From assembly GCA_008694505.1 (NCBI GenBank), contig VZDJ01007753.1:22409800-22473799 (forward strand): 64,000 nucleotides of DNA, in the 5' to 3' direction. This DNA is from Cyanoderma ruficeps. Taxonomy: Eukaryota; Chordata; Aves; Passeriformes; Timaliidae. The notes beneath the pieces were generated by a model. That model saw only the letters and a list, made by a program, of their open reading frames with translations. It had not been told where the DNA came from and ran no database searches. This document shows positions 51,751 to 64,000 of this stretch, piece after piece. Numbering within the stretch: position 1 is the stretch's first letter; each line of letters opens with the position of its first letter. Both the position numbers and the translations under genes were made by a program.

Positions 51751-54700
51751 TTTGGTGGTTTACATTTTTATATATAAAATGGAGTTTACATAATGCTTTT
51801 AATTTTTTTGGGTTTTTTAATTGAAAAAATCTTCTATTTTATGCATATGTAATATCTACATTTAATTATCAGGTTTTGACAACAATAAAGTCTAAAGAAC
51901 ACTTAGAATTTCCTTTTATTCATAAGTTCCATTTTCCAGAAATCTTGCAACAGGTATTTTTACACAAGGCAGAGATTAATTAAATTATATCAATTGCAAA
52001 GGCTTTGTTGTCTTTTGGTTTTTCACATTAATGGTGACTAACATTGATTGATGGAGCTTGGGGTTGCATTAAATCACAGCCAACTCTTAATCCCTTCTTC
52101 TTTCTTTGAAATACAGGATAAACAAAGCATTCTAAACCACTCCTGTCAGACAGCTGTTCATAACCTTCTCTTGTAATGCAAAGGTGAGGGAGTATGGCGT
52201 TACAGAAGAATGCTGAGTCATCAACAAACAAAAAACCAGAAAAAGATTCCAACCCACCAAATAAACCCATAATGCTTGGTTAGCATTTAGTTTCTTAAAA
52301 CAAAACATTAGAAGTTTACTTTATCTTTTCATTTGATTAAGTAGAAACTCTTGTTTCTGCATTCCTCCTAAGAAGAGCAGAAATTGTAATAATTTTCTTT
52401 ATTTCTAGTTTAATCTGCAATAAAATGCTGTTTAGTATTTTTCTCACAAAGCTATTCACAAAGTCAACCCAACAAGAAAAACTGTGCAGTTGAAGGTGGA
52501 GATTGCAACTCTTTAAAGAAATAAAAAGGAGGAGGAGGAGACAGCTACACAACTGTCCTTTCGCTTTATTGTAGCCTGATGGTTTTTCCAGTGTACTACC
52601 TGTGTGGAGTAGTGGGAGAATGGAAAATGATTAGCATAGAATCATGGCTCTGCATAAATTTATCTCCTAGGATTTGTATGAAATCCCATTAAAACTAAGA
52701 AAACCAAGAACCCTTAGAACCTCAGAAATCAGCTTGTGTTTGGCTTACTACAGTCATGTATAATGATCTTCTCGACATTTGATGACTTCTAAGTCGGTTG
52801 TCTGCTTACATAAGTTATAAGTTGTGGATAAAATTATGTCGTAGATAAAGTATAAAAAGATCAATTATTTTTCCCTACAACAGTGTTTAGACTAATTAGG
52901 AATCAAATGGTAGAGCTGGAGAAAAACTGGTATGTCCCTTTTCCTCACAAAAATGACAATCTACAGATGAGGGAATCTCATTCACAGGAAAAATGTGCAT
53001 CAACCATGTCTCTCTAGTTTTAGAAATACACTGAAAGTTCTAATTCCTCATTCTTTCTAAATGCATCACCTAACTGTACTTTTCATGGCGATTTTGAGGA
53101 ATGCTATGTGTATTTTCAATTGTTTGGTGAAAATAAGAATGCAGTTTTCATGCTTGCTTGGAAAAACATTGTAGACCAAAGAATTGCAGTAAAGGGATAG
53201 GATATTTTTAACCTAATGTAAGGGTAAAGCAGTACTACCTTGAAAAGAACTCTACCTCAGTGGCAGCTGAATGGTATTTTTAAATGGCATCTTAAACTAA
53301 ATAGTATCTTTGAGTTAGAGAGAATGCCTTCTATTTCCTTTCTCAGAAGGTTTGTAGTGGTATAAACATTTGTGACAGAATTAAAGCAGTGTCTTATGTT
53401 GATATAATTGAAAGTGTTGTCCTTCCTAATCTAAAGTCGTACTTGAATCTGTTGAGAATATACATGGCTTGCAGGGCAAGTATTTAAAAGTTAGACTGAA
53501 ATTAGTTTCAAGTCTCATTAAATTCAAGAAATGTAGACAAACAGGAACATCTTTATTTTGTGATTCATAGCTTAAGCTAAACTTAGGTGCTGTCTTTAGC
53601 ATTCTTAAATATAGCAGAAAGAAGCTCAAAATAGAGGTTTGTACTTCATGATGCCCTTTTTTATTCTGTTCTAATTGTGACTTCTTAGAACAATTTTAGT
53701 TTTTATGAATGCTTAATTTGTGGGGAAGAGGAATGTTTGTGCCTAATACAGAATAAATAATACAGAAGTTCTGCAGAAGTGTGAAAAAAATCAATACATC
53801 TAATTTAAGGCAGAGAGGTACCGCATACAGACCCAACAGATATTCATCAAAAATCACATAGGATTTTAACGTCAACATGTTCCCATAGATCTGAGCATTT
53901 GGGAACTCTCTGTGGCCTTAAAATGACGAATGGTTATGTATTCCTGTTGGATCACTTTTAAATAAGTAATATCCCATAACCCTTATATTAAATGTGTAGG
54001 CTTCACAGATGCTCTCTTCAAATCAACTGATAATCGATCTGTACATGACATCACTCTAAAAGATGATCTTGGCTTGCAGCACTCATACATAAATAAATAT
54101 AAGAAGAGACTTGGGGTTCACTGGTTTCAACAGCAATATTCAGAACTACTCTAACCTTTTTCAGTACAAACATTTTTGTAATTTCTAAAGTTATGTAATT
54201 TCATCTCTGTTTTAGTTTACATCCCCCTACTACCTTGTTACGGTTACTTACCTAAAAAACTACGGTCTTATTCAATGTTACACTTATACCTGTGTAAACA
54301 AATATATTTCAATATCCAAGCTTGGAATTGAAAACCATACCTCTTGCTTACTAATATATCACCATTTTCCTCTTTTATAAGTCACTAGAAATAGTGATTC
54401 AAAGTATTGGTTATATGATTTTACTTGTATTATTGTGTTGCACCTAGCAACATTTATGTAAAATGGGCACTCCTCAGCAGAAATATATTCTTTTGCCCCT
54501 TCTTAATTCGGCTTACTTTCACTACCAGAGGTAAATTTTACTCTTATGTTTGTAATAAAAGGATCATTTATAGGATTGAACAAAAATGTTACATCTATAA
54601 ATACCTGAATCTAAATGGTATTTGAATTCCAGAACATAACAGAATTATCAAAAGGACAATTTATTAAATATATTCAATATATGTCTTAATGGAAAAGTTG

Positions 54701-54829
54701 CCCTTTTTAAGAAAATTATTATCAAATAATTGTGATTAAACAGATTTCATTTAAACACTGAGTATTGCAATGGATCTTTTAACATGTTGCCTCTGGTGTT
54801 TTAACACTTGTTGAGTCAACTGGTATTAA
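51751..54829. other. AT-rich non-coding DNA, nothing recognised
   Basis: No gene, RNA or repeat family recognised. An isolated agaatcatgg near 52640 is not followed by CR1 sequence. Confidence 0.6.
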
Positions 54830-55150
54830 TATAACATTAGGAGAATTTCCCCTCCTGAGAGGAAATCTAGCTAAACAAAGCGATGTTTAATGTTTCATAT
54901 TATATTTATTTAACTAAAATGGCTGATTAGATGTTAAACAGAACAGAGGTTAATGATCTTTGTTATTGGTATTATAAAAATTAAGAAAGAATAAAATAGG
55001 GTTAATGATGTATCCCATTATTGTTACTGTGGAGAATAAACACATGCTGTTGTCCGCTGCACTGAAAAATTGGCCCCAAGCTGTAATTAGCAAAATTATA
55101 TTATTGTCTCACCTTATGCTGTAATTAATTACTCATGACTGTACTTTTGA
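54830..55150. promoter_or_regulatory. Candidate conserved non-coding element (homeodomain/HNF1-like motifs)
   Basis: Dense, repeated regulatory-type motifs: gttaatgat twice (about 54949 and 55001), matching the HNF1 half-site GTTAAT. gctgtaatta occurs twice (55080-55089 and 55118-55127), the second extending to taattaatta. Also present are acaaag (SOX/TCF-type) and ttattgt (SOX-type) cores. Such clusters typify developmental enhancers, but AT-rich DNA yields many by chance, so confidence is low. Confidence 0.3.
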
Positions 55151-55929
55151 GTGTGGATTCTATGTGTTTTAGTTGGAACTTCACCACTGTATGTAAAAAA
55201 TAGAGGAAATAAACTCATATCTGATTTAATCCAACCAGTATATTAAAGCTGTTATTTATTGTGTAATTAGAAAACAGGAGACTTCATAGTATAAAAGGTG
55301 AATTTTAGGTAGAGGATAATCTGAATTTGTTCCTCGTCTTGTCTTTTCATTTTCCCTTTTGTTTTGAATATCTATATTACAGCAAAGTGTCCACTGGGAA
55401 TTAAAAAAGAAATCAACGGGTGAGATAAAACTATTGGTTTTAAAGAAATGGTAAGAATTTGTTTTCAAAAAATAATTTTTTGTAAGTTTTGGACTTTATT
55501 TTTTGCTTTATCAATCTAAGTTTTTATTAACAACCTTTTTTAAGTTTATACTTAAAAATACTTATCTTTTCCAACATAATGAATCAAAAAATCAGAAACA
55601 CTTAAAATACCTTACATATATTTCAGGTCTGTTAAAATCAAGCTTCATGTATATGGATTATGTAACTATCTTGTGGAACTTGCAGTGGAAGCATTTGAGG
55701 TAAAGATATTCTCAGAAAGACAAAATATAAAAAAATAGAGGTTGTTCACTTTTGATTTTTTACAAGTTTTCTAATACTTTTATACAGAAAAATGCCAGCT
55801 GAAAAGAAGAAATTATCTTGGAAAAAGACTGTAATACATTTTAATGAAAGACTAATTTTTAAAACACATATATTACATACTGTAAATTCTTTTCTTCCAC
55901 TGAGTATACACACGTGTAAGCATAATTCT
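55151..55929. other. AT-rich non-coding DNA, nothing recognised
   Basis: No gene or repeat recognised. Confidence 0.6.
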
Positions 55930-56130
55930 CTATTTTGACCAGCCAGATTTTTGCTGCATCCCTCATTTGTGATTGCTGCCAGGCAGATTAAATTCTAGTT
56001 CCATCTAATCTCAGCCATAAAGGAGCATGGAGGCTGTTCAGGAAACACTGCTACATTATCCTCTGGGTAACATATGGATTTCTATTGCCGCTTGTCATTC
56101 ATCGTGTATTTATTTTAAGAATATCTTTTA
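55930..56130. promoter_or_regulatory. Candidate conserved non-coding element
   Basis: More balanced base composition than its surroundings. It has an 11-bp palindrome ctgccaggcag (NFI-like) at about 55976-55986, a nearby gattaaa, and cagccataaagg. It is a candidate regulatory block by composition and motif only. Confidence 0.2.
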
Positions 56131-56205
56131 GAATTTGCTGGCACAGGGAATCCTGACCATTGGGACGTCTATACCACATTACAGTCCCAAATAAAAAAAT
56201 AAAAA

Positions 56206-56222
56206 AGAAGAAGAAGAAGAAA
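56206..56222. repeat. (AAG)n microsatellite
   Basis: Five aag units following an A-rich run, directly visible. Confidence 0.9.
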
Positions 56223-57557
56223 ATAGAACATAATATGACTGAAAGTATAGATACATCTGCAGTACAAGCAAGCAGACCTGATATACATCTTACAACTGTT
56301 AGCTATTCCTTTAACTATGAAATCATCTCCTGGCAGAATGTCCTGTTTTGATTTGTTTTTCCTTGAATAAGGTAATGGCACACCAAACACCAACTAAGAT
56401 AGCAAGGAGCAGACTGGACTATTACTATTTCTTTTGCACTGCACCTGTCTCTCTGGATGGGCCTAGAAACAGGAATGGGACTCCAGAAAAAGGAAGATGC
56501 CCTGAATATAAATAAAGACTACACTGACTATTTCTCAGTAATTGTTTTGATGTCAAGCCAAATGCTCAACTTGTGTTGTTTGACAATACTGTTCACTCTT
56601 TTTGATCTGTGAAAGACAATTTTCCAACCAAACGTTTGCATTTATTTGATTAATGGATGCTTGCAAAATCCATATTTTGTCAAACTGTTTTTCTCTGTTG
56701 CATACCATTTATTTAAGTCTGTTTTTTCCTAGGCAATTCATGCATTATTTTTCTGGCTACCACATGCATTGTGCACTTAGTCTCCCTCACCTTTTTAAGA
56801 ATATGAGGGGTATAATGTCCTAGGGATGATGCTAGCAAAAGAAAAGTGATTAATAAATTAACATAACACACATTGTAGCACTGCAGAAGAACCACACCAG
56901 ATTTTCTGCACTTAGTTAAATTTATTATATGAAAAATAGCTTTCAAGCGACTTTGTTAACATCTCTTGCTGCTATACAATCAGAATTTTTAACTTCTGTT
57001 TTGTGATTTGTGTTAGAGATGTAGTTTCAATAAAACTTAAGAAATTCTTTGGAAGGTGTCAGATCTTGCCTTGTCTTGAATAAGCTTGTTTTCCAGAAGC
57101 AGGTGTTTAGTACCTTCCAATCATTAGTCTTTGTACCCAGTTGTGTCAATAAAACTGAGAAAACTGCAATCTGTAAAAGACTCTGGGCAGTCACACTGTT
57201 AATCTTTCATTTGCAAATCTTGACAAAAGTGAGTTGACAATTTTATGACCTTACTGGTGACTCTGAATGAACAGATACAACCATAAAAAACACATCCTTT
57301 GGAGAAGCATTAATTTTACCTGTACAGCAATCATTTAATTTTTCTGTTGACCAGAATGGAACTATTGTTTTCCATGCTGGTGTGTGCTATATGAGCAGAA
57401 CGGATAAAAGTAGAGAGAATTATTGAATGGACAGCAAAAACATATATCCAGCTAGGTCTAAAGACTTCAAACTTCAGTATTCTCATCATGTAACTCACCA
57501 GTTTAAGCTTACTCTTTCACTGTCATGCTGGTAAGGTACTTAATGCAACCATGCAGC

Positions 57558-57600
57558 TATTTCTGTATATTTCTGTACAGTCTGCTTTGCTTAAGCAGAC
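57558..57600. repeat. Tandem 10-mer followed by an 8-bp hairpin
   Basis: tatttctgta is repeated at 57558-57567 and 57568-57577. It is followed by gtctgctt (57580-57587), a 5-base loop and aagcagac (57593-57600), a perfect inverted repeat. No function is implied. Confidence 0.85.
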
Positions 57601-60600
57601 ATGAGATATGTCTGCTTCTTACTTCATCTGCATATTATCTGTAGCAACAGGCTCCTCAGTTCAATGAGGCATTTTGAAATTATGACAGCACAAGTTGTGT
57701 CAACAAGAAAATGTCCTAATTTTTTATTTGCACTTTTATTTGTTACAGAATATTTTTTAAAACACGTATGTGTTTTAATTTATAAAATCATTCCCTTTTG
57801 CTTTTATTTCAACCTCAGTGAAGATATTTCTTGGGTAAGGATGGTCTTAAGCATTTGTTAGGTGGTGTTTTGATTCAGAAGCCATAATGTTTTGCACCTG
57901 ACATGTAGAGTTATGCAAATATGTGCATTATAGACACTTTTAGAAGAAACTGGCAGTTACGATGTAAGCTGAATTATTTCTTCCATAAACAGACTGTTAG
58001 GATATTTTGTATGAAGGAACAAAACAAGAAAGAACATTTTATGAGTGAAGGAAGAGCAGTAACTCAGACCATCAAAAAGAAGATATTCTGTAATCATTAT
58101 TTATATCATATTTTATTTCCTTCCATGTAGCCAGTCTTTTTGTAAATGTTTATTTTGCTGATAATTGTTCAATTTTTTCCTTCCATCATTAGAATAATAT
58201 TATTGACACAATAGGATAGTGTTTCCACAGATGTAACAAATAAGATTAAAAGAAATTGGTAACATGAGCAGAATCAAGAATCCTTATGTTAAGCAGTACA
58301 TTTGGTTAGACAGTGAATCCATATTTCTGGTTCAGCCACTGTAAGCCAGCATGTTGGCCTGTTGAGTGGAGATGCAAAATGTAAAGGGGTCAGGGATTAA
58401 ACCTTTCAAGACAGAGATTTATTTTCCTATATGCCTAAAAGCCATAGCTCATAGGCTACTTTTTTTGTTTTCTAGTTTTCCATTATCAGCTACGATCTTA
58501 ACATCTTTGACCTTCCACCATTCACCATTAAATGCCAGATAACTGGTTTCATAGGCTAATTTTTCTTTTTCATTTTTCCACTTATGTCAACATCTATGAC
58601 ATAACAGCACTTTAACTTCTCCAGTGAAGCATGGTGTCAAAAAAAAAAGATTCTAGAGCCACATTCACAACAGTGAACTTCCCAGGTCATCTAGCAATGT
58701 ATTTTCTCTAAACAGTTTGGATTATCTATTGTTACTTTTTCTGGGAAACAGCTAGTAATTGGTATAATGTGACTTTGGTAAACACTCTTCTAAATCCCAC
58801 AAAGAATTGTTATGTGTGTATTTTCTAAGAATTAAATATGTTAATTCCTTGTGTGCACTTCAAATTTGTCACCCTATAGATAATGTTATGCACATGCATA
58901 TGGAAAAAGAGGGGAGGAGGTAAAAAAAATCTGTCCTCTTTGGCAGCTGAGAAAACAGGAAGCAATGAAGGGAAGTGCTGGTTTAAGGAGCATGGATCTC
59001 ACCTTCTCGGTATCCATTTCCAAAGCATTGCTGCTTTAACGCGTATTTCATCTTCTCTTCATTATGCTCCTAACCTGAGAAGATAGTGAGTATTGGTCTA
59101 AAGCTTTGCAGTGGGGGAATTATTCTTTCATCCTCTGGCAGTTGCCTCATCAAATGCCAGCAGAGAAGCATAAAAAGACTGAGTCTGAAGTTGGGTGTAC
59201 ATTGCCTGGACGGTAACTGGGGCTTGTAGTGTATTTATTGAGTTCACATTCAACAGGCTCACAGCATGCAGGTGTGAAGGGTGGTCCCCAGTTTCTAAGT
59301 TAAACATCTGGTGTCATCTGAGATGTCTGGGATACTCATGTGGAGACAAAACATGTGCTGCAAGATGTATGGAAATATTGACTGCTTCTGGAGGGGTGGC
59401 TGGATGCAAGGTTGATACCATAGAGTATCTAAAATGTTGGAGATCTACTCAACAGCTACAGGCACATGCCTTTGTTGAGACAGTAGACCCCTTTATGTAT
59501 TTCCTTCTTGTTTCTTTTATCCAAGCCTGGTTAGAAAGGCTGTGTACCACTGAAACTTGGAAAAAATTAAATACATATATTTCTGCATTCTAAATTCAAT
59601 TTCTAATGAAGTACTATTTATTGTTTTTCAGATCAATTTATTTTTCTGTATTTTTTGGTACTTGTGCACCTTTCAGGAAATCCCACTGAGCCAGTACTGC
59701 TGAGAAGCAACAAATCATAGCACAGGGACAGGAGTGAGCCATGGCAAACCACCTGAATTTAGGTTCTTGCTTTAACTTGCAGTTTGAAGTCCAAGTTTAA
59801 AGGAGAAGATGTCCTGTTTTCCTGTGTTTATGTGCAGGGGAGGCTGAGACATGACCAAAAATAGCAGAACCCTTGTTCCCTGTTCTTCCCTTAGTCCTCC
59901 AATAACATGTGCATTGTTCACTTTATAGTGCATTGTCACAATTCTCTCCTGGCTTCTGCATCTTGCTAGAAAGATATTCCCACAGGAAATTGGAGAAATC
60001 CTGCAACACTACCCTGAGAATGATAGGTGTGCTATAGTGAGGGCTCAGAAGATAGAGATTAATGAGAAGGAAGCAAAATGTCAGCAAATCTCTGCCAGAA
60101 CATCTATGCTATCTACAGGAGGAAGTGAATGATGGGGAAGAGGGATAAAATGCATTTATTTTTTGCTGTAAGAAAGGCCAGAGATGACCTTATCCTAGGT
60201 TACTGGGATGTGTTCAAAAATGAGACATCTATGGCTCTCAAAGATTAAAAGTTCACTTTTTTTTTTTTTTGCTGTTGATGAGGAAAATAATAAAGCTCTT
60301 GAAGAGGCCTAATGAAGCAAAAAATATTAGCAAAGGACATGACAACAGAAGAATTTGAAATTTTTTTAGGGGAGGCAAGGAAATATAACCTGATATTGGA
60401 TGAAGGAGCAGGAAGATTTAGACAAAATTTGCCAATGTATGCCACCGTCTTTCCAAAGTATTTACCAGATGAACTTAGACTACTTTAGAAATGTTGGTGA
60501 CACTGATTCATAAGTTATATTTTGCTTATTTTACAATGAATATATATAGACATATATTCTAAACATATAAAAGAGATTTAGATGTAAATACTTATCTTTC

Positions 60601-61995
60601 CTCATCAAATAAGTCCCAGGCAATTCTAACAGGCTATTGTAAAAATATATCATCTGCCAGTATCACACAATATGCTGAAAGATGATAAAATTGATATGGT
60701 TTATTCATTAGGAAAATGAATGGCTATTGTCTACTGTATCTACTGCATCCAGTAAAACTGAAAACTAAACCAAAAGAGTATAGATTAACTCGCAGGGATA
60801 ACATCTTCACAGATAAACTGAATTGTACATTTTGAGACATCCTTTGGATCATTCTAAGTCTGGAGCTTGCCATCATTATTTCAACTCAAACAGTAATTTT
60901 GGAAACTGCTATGTATTATTGTAAGGTGTATTTTTAACCTGGGGTCACTACAAGGTAAAGACAAGGGGTAGTACACAAGTTGACCTGCCACAGGAATTCC
61001 AGATAAAACCCCAGAAGTTGAGTCAGACATAATCACAAGATCTGGAATCTGCAATAACAAACTGTTCATATATCTACCTGTCAGCCGTCTTCCTCTAAGG
61101 GAGGGACACAAGGTCACTGAAATGGCCACTTTCCATCCCCTGTTTTCACTGGACATATGGTGGGTAAATGGAGAATCAAATATTTACAGGAAAATACTTA
61201 TCCATGAAGGCTAAGTGATTTCATTTCAAATGGTTGTTAGCATTTTTGTCCTTTTTTGCAAGTTCTCATAAAAAGTAATAAACTAATCAAGGAAGTACAT
61301 TTAGTACTCTTCTCAAGAGTATTTCCATTCTCAACAGTATTTCCAAGTTTAATTAAAGGAATATGTTTCATTTACATAAATCAGGTATTAATTTTTTTAA
61401 TAAATTGAAACGAGAATGTGTGGAAGGAAAGACAGAATCACAAGAAAGGAAGATGGATCACTGAATTCAGCAGAGCAGTTCTGCCTGGAACAGTACAATA
61501 CATATCATCAAGTGTATGTAATGTACAAGCAGTACCACTACCATCCCAGTACTATTCCCTTACACATTTAAAGAAGTACCTCAAATGCCTAGATCCAAAA
61601 ATATTTTGGTTTAGGATACTTTAGCATAGTCATGTCTGTGGCTATTTCAGTAATAAGAGAGGTAACATTTATTGTCTAATAACAATGGTTAAATACATGA
61701 GTAATGTTAGATAGTGATGTTACAATGCCAAACTCCTAGACTTTGTTATTCTCAGTTTTCTGAAATGGTTGAATGTTGAAACAGTTAGAATCAGACATCT
61801 TTATCTGTGTTGGATAATTTGAAAGAGAAAGTATATTTGTATGTTCCAGGTATGTTGTGCAGCAATACTTCTGTGGGCCAACTGAAGAACAGAAATGATT
61901 GTATTGCTTGGCCTGTACTCCCACCCCTCACACAATCTGGATATTTTGCAGCTTTGTATTTATTTATCAGTGCCACAGCTGGCTTTAGGAAAGTG

Positions 61996-62145
61996 CTATT
62001 CTCATTTTTCAGGGGCAGGGAGGGAATTGTGGGCTACCCGGGTTCACACAGGACGTCAGTGCAAGAACAGGCGTTGGACCTTTATTCTCCTGAGCCACAG
62101 CATTGGCACTCTGACAACTAAACCCAACTTCCTTCTCTTGGAGCC
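61996..62145 (+). mobile_element. Ancient MIR/CORE-type SINE relic
   Basis: The + strand follows the order of the MIR (mammalian-wide interspersed repeat, also present in sauropsids) core and 3' part. It reads a cattttcag-like stretch with ggggcaggga, then gggttcacacaggacgtcagtg, then a degraded gcaagaacaggcgttggacc, ctcctgagcc, and tctgacaactaaaccc with cttccttctcttgg. Compare the family's known acacagg-agtcagtgg-agagcagg-ttgaaccc-ctcctgag-taaccact order. The tRNA-derived head and the L2-like tail end are lost. It is non-coding and very old. A 137-codon frame across it (61895-62308) is coincidental. Confidence 0.6.
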
Positions 62146-64000
62146 TGGACAGGACACAGAAATGTATTCATTTGGCAAAGGGGGAGGGAAACCCCTGTAT
62201 CCCTTCCTTATTTTGTTTTTATTTTGGAGGGGACAGTGCAGTTCTCATGCACGGCAAGGTTATATAAACTTGATGACAAGTAACCACATGTTTTTCAGCA
62301 TTTCCTAAAGTTTGTAAGTGGTGAATTCCAGACAGAGCACAGAATGTCACCATGCAAAAAGCCATACCAATGCTTTTACCAAAGAATATAATACATGTTA
62401 ATCACAATTCATTTTTAGTCACTGTGCATCTCTATGTACTATAATTTATCTTCATATGCATCTAGTTTATCTGTAAAGGTAAAAGAAGCAGCATGAATAG
62501 CATATGTTTAATAAAAAGGTTTTTTCCTTTTCCCTTTTTTTTTTTAACCTGGTTGTATAAAATACATTAGAAAACATATCTAGAAGCTTTTTATAGTTCA
62601 GAGAAAGGTCCATTGTTTTGAATGACTTCATGATCATACTATTTATAAAACAGAATTTGTTTTCCTGAACTTCTGAAAAATGTGTCTTCCTGGTTAATTT
62701 TATGTGTATGTAATATATTGCTGTTGTACCAAAATAGAGTATGGTAGTAATATTTTATCATACTTATCAGTGTCAGTATTTTTTCTTGCTAGTTCTGTTA
62801 AAGTGTTGTCTCCAAAAAAAAGGAGACCATAGGTTCTTTGTGGGAAAATATATATTTTTCTCATATACAAGGTGTGGATCTCTATTACTTTTGTAGATTT
62901 TACACATTTTCATGATTTAAAAAGTTGCGTTAGTTTTCTGCATTTGAAGAAAGATGCAGAACATTCTAAGAAGTGTAATTGACTTCAGGTTTCCTATGAA
63001 CCCGCTAACCCTGGCTTTACAACCCAAGGTATATCTTGGTAGTGCTTTGTGTTTCTTAGTTCAAACCAAATTGATTGGATGCTGATATGCATTTTTGCCA
63101 AGTAGTTTGTGCAGTGTGCTTTGTAATGAGCTGAATTTAAGTAGCAGCTGATAGTAAATGTTGAAATAGCAAAAGCGACAATGTAGAGAATTATTATTTT
63201 CCTGTCTAAGTGTGTCAGTTCTATAATGAGCTTAAAGCAGAAAATATTTTTCTTTTGGAAGTGCACTGTGTGTATCACAGCAGATGGTGGAACTAAGGGG
63301 CAAAACCGATACACGCTTAATGCCTTATAGTCATCTCTGTCTTGATATAGTTTTTATACATATACAATTTTTCATAAAGAAGATTTGAAAGGCAGGAAAT
63401 GGAGATAGGAAAAATTTTAAGACAATTGCAAAAGAAAAATAATTTGATAATCAGCATGATTTTTTAAATTCCACTTTGTTTTATTAAGTACAGCAAATTC
63501 AATATTAAAGCCATATTTGTTGTATGTAGGAGGAAAGTGGATAGAAGATATTCTGAGCAATTGCAGAGGAAAGGAAGGGGATTTTAGAAAACTCAAATAG
63601 TGGTAGAGAGAGGGGGAGTTATAAACTAAAGATTACTTTTAAAATTAACATTTTCTTCTTTGTGGAAAACAGAGGCAACAGTTTTGTCACTTAAGTTTAG
63701 TCCTGGTCACTGTAGTTATAGCCTGATCTTTCAGTTGTTGTAAGCATGTCTCTTGAATGGAAGAAACTTCTAAGTCAGCATGAAAAACATAGTACACCGA
63801 AAGTACAATTTCCCATTGTGGAGAGTGTGCATCACATTCATCCTTCAATCAGAATTAATAAATCCAAGAGGGAAACCAGAAAAACATCAACCTTCCACAG
63901 AACCTGTTGTGCATTTTTTACAGCATTTTCATCAGTGTGTGGGATTTTTCACAGCTGTTGGTAAATGATACTGACCAGTTAAGATTGTGTGTAATTTTTG
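62146..64000. other. AT-rich non-coding DNA to the window end
   Basis: No gene, RNA or repeat family recognised. The poly-T run at about 62535-62545 is simple sequence. The 106-codon minus frame at 62994-63314 has no recognisable motif. Confidence 0.55.

Larger units (their letters stand above)
56131..61995. other. AT-rich non-coding DNA, no gene recognised
   Basis: Includes an (AAG)n patch (56206-56222), a tandem 10-mer plus hairpin (57558-57600) and a poly-T run (about 60259-60272). The 132-codon frame at 59195-59593 has no family resemblance that I can see and is preceded by no recognisable acceptor or promoter. It was not called as a gene. Confidence 0.55.

Noticed and set aside
52638..52655. 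agaatcatgg as a CR1 tail
   Set aside because: The sequence that follows does not match any CR1 3' segment.
52952..52990. ctacagatgagggaatctcat as a possible second MIR
   Set aside because: Only a short resemblance to the MIR core and no matching flanks.
59195..59593. 132-codon Cys/Trp-containing open frame
   Set aside because: No family resemblance, no flanking gene signals, and a length expected by chance in 64 kb. A transcript or homolog would be needed.
61895..62308. 137-codon open frame, the longest in the window
   Set aside because: Spans a MIR-like SINE relic and unrelated flanks. No protein-like features.

Overview
The window looks like a gene-free, AT-rich stretch of a bird nuclear genome, either intergenic or inside a very large intron. 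The main evidence is the repeat content. At least seven fragments match the avian CR1 LINE family, either its reverse-transcriptase region or its conserved 3' end with the tail reading aatcatagaat on the opposite strand. Two LTRs of a neoavian endogenous-retrovirus family begin tgtcatggttttgcccc. An older ERV LTR is also present. I found no protein-coding gene, tRNA, rRNA, CRISPR array, operon-like spacing or bacterial feature. The longest open frames (up to 137 codons) are of a size expected by chance in 64 kb of such DNA, and several lie inside repeats. Single-base ambiguity calls occur in a poly-G run (22389-22390) and a poly-C run (26889), which points to a vertebrate draft assembly.

Layout. 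1-589 is plain AT-rich DNA. 590-1240 is a CR1 3' fragment (+). 1241-12591 is mostly single-copy AT-rich DNA with a long pyrimidine tract at 4274-4446 and a CpG-retaining, ATTA-rich block at 11430-11835. 12592-13175 is a solo ERV LTR (sense on -). 13181-21627 shows no recognised element. 21628-26253 is a CR1-rich zone: three 3' fragments on - and one decayed reverse-transcriptase fragment on +. 26254-41671 is mostly unrecognised, with a small CR1 relic at 32546-32690. 41299-45210 is the most layered region: microsatellites, a CR1 3' fragment (-), an old LTR interrupted by a younger LTR, and a second, inverted copy of the old LTR. 45216-61995 is single-copy AT-rich DNA with several candidate conserved non-coding blocks. 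61996-62145 resembles an ancient MIR/CORE-type SINE. The rest is unrecognised.

What can be reconstructed. The old LTR copy at 44990-45210 carries the undisturbed sequence of the site where the younger LTR inserted into the other copy. This allows the target-site duplication and the order of events to be read from the window alone. Apart from this mobile-element history, the likeliest functional content is regulatory. Blocks at 11430-11835, 51550-51750, 54830-55150 and 55930-56130 keep CpGs and/or dense homeodomain-type ATTA motifs in otherwise CpG-poor DNA. These are candidates only, since conservation cannot be measured here. I did not find a new biological system.
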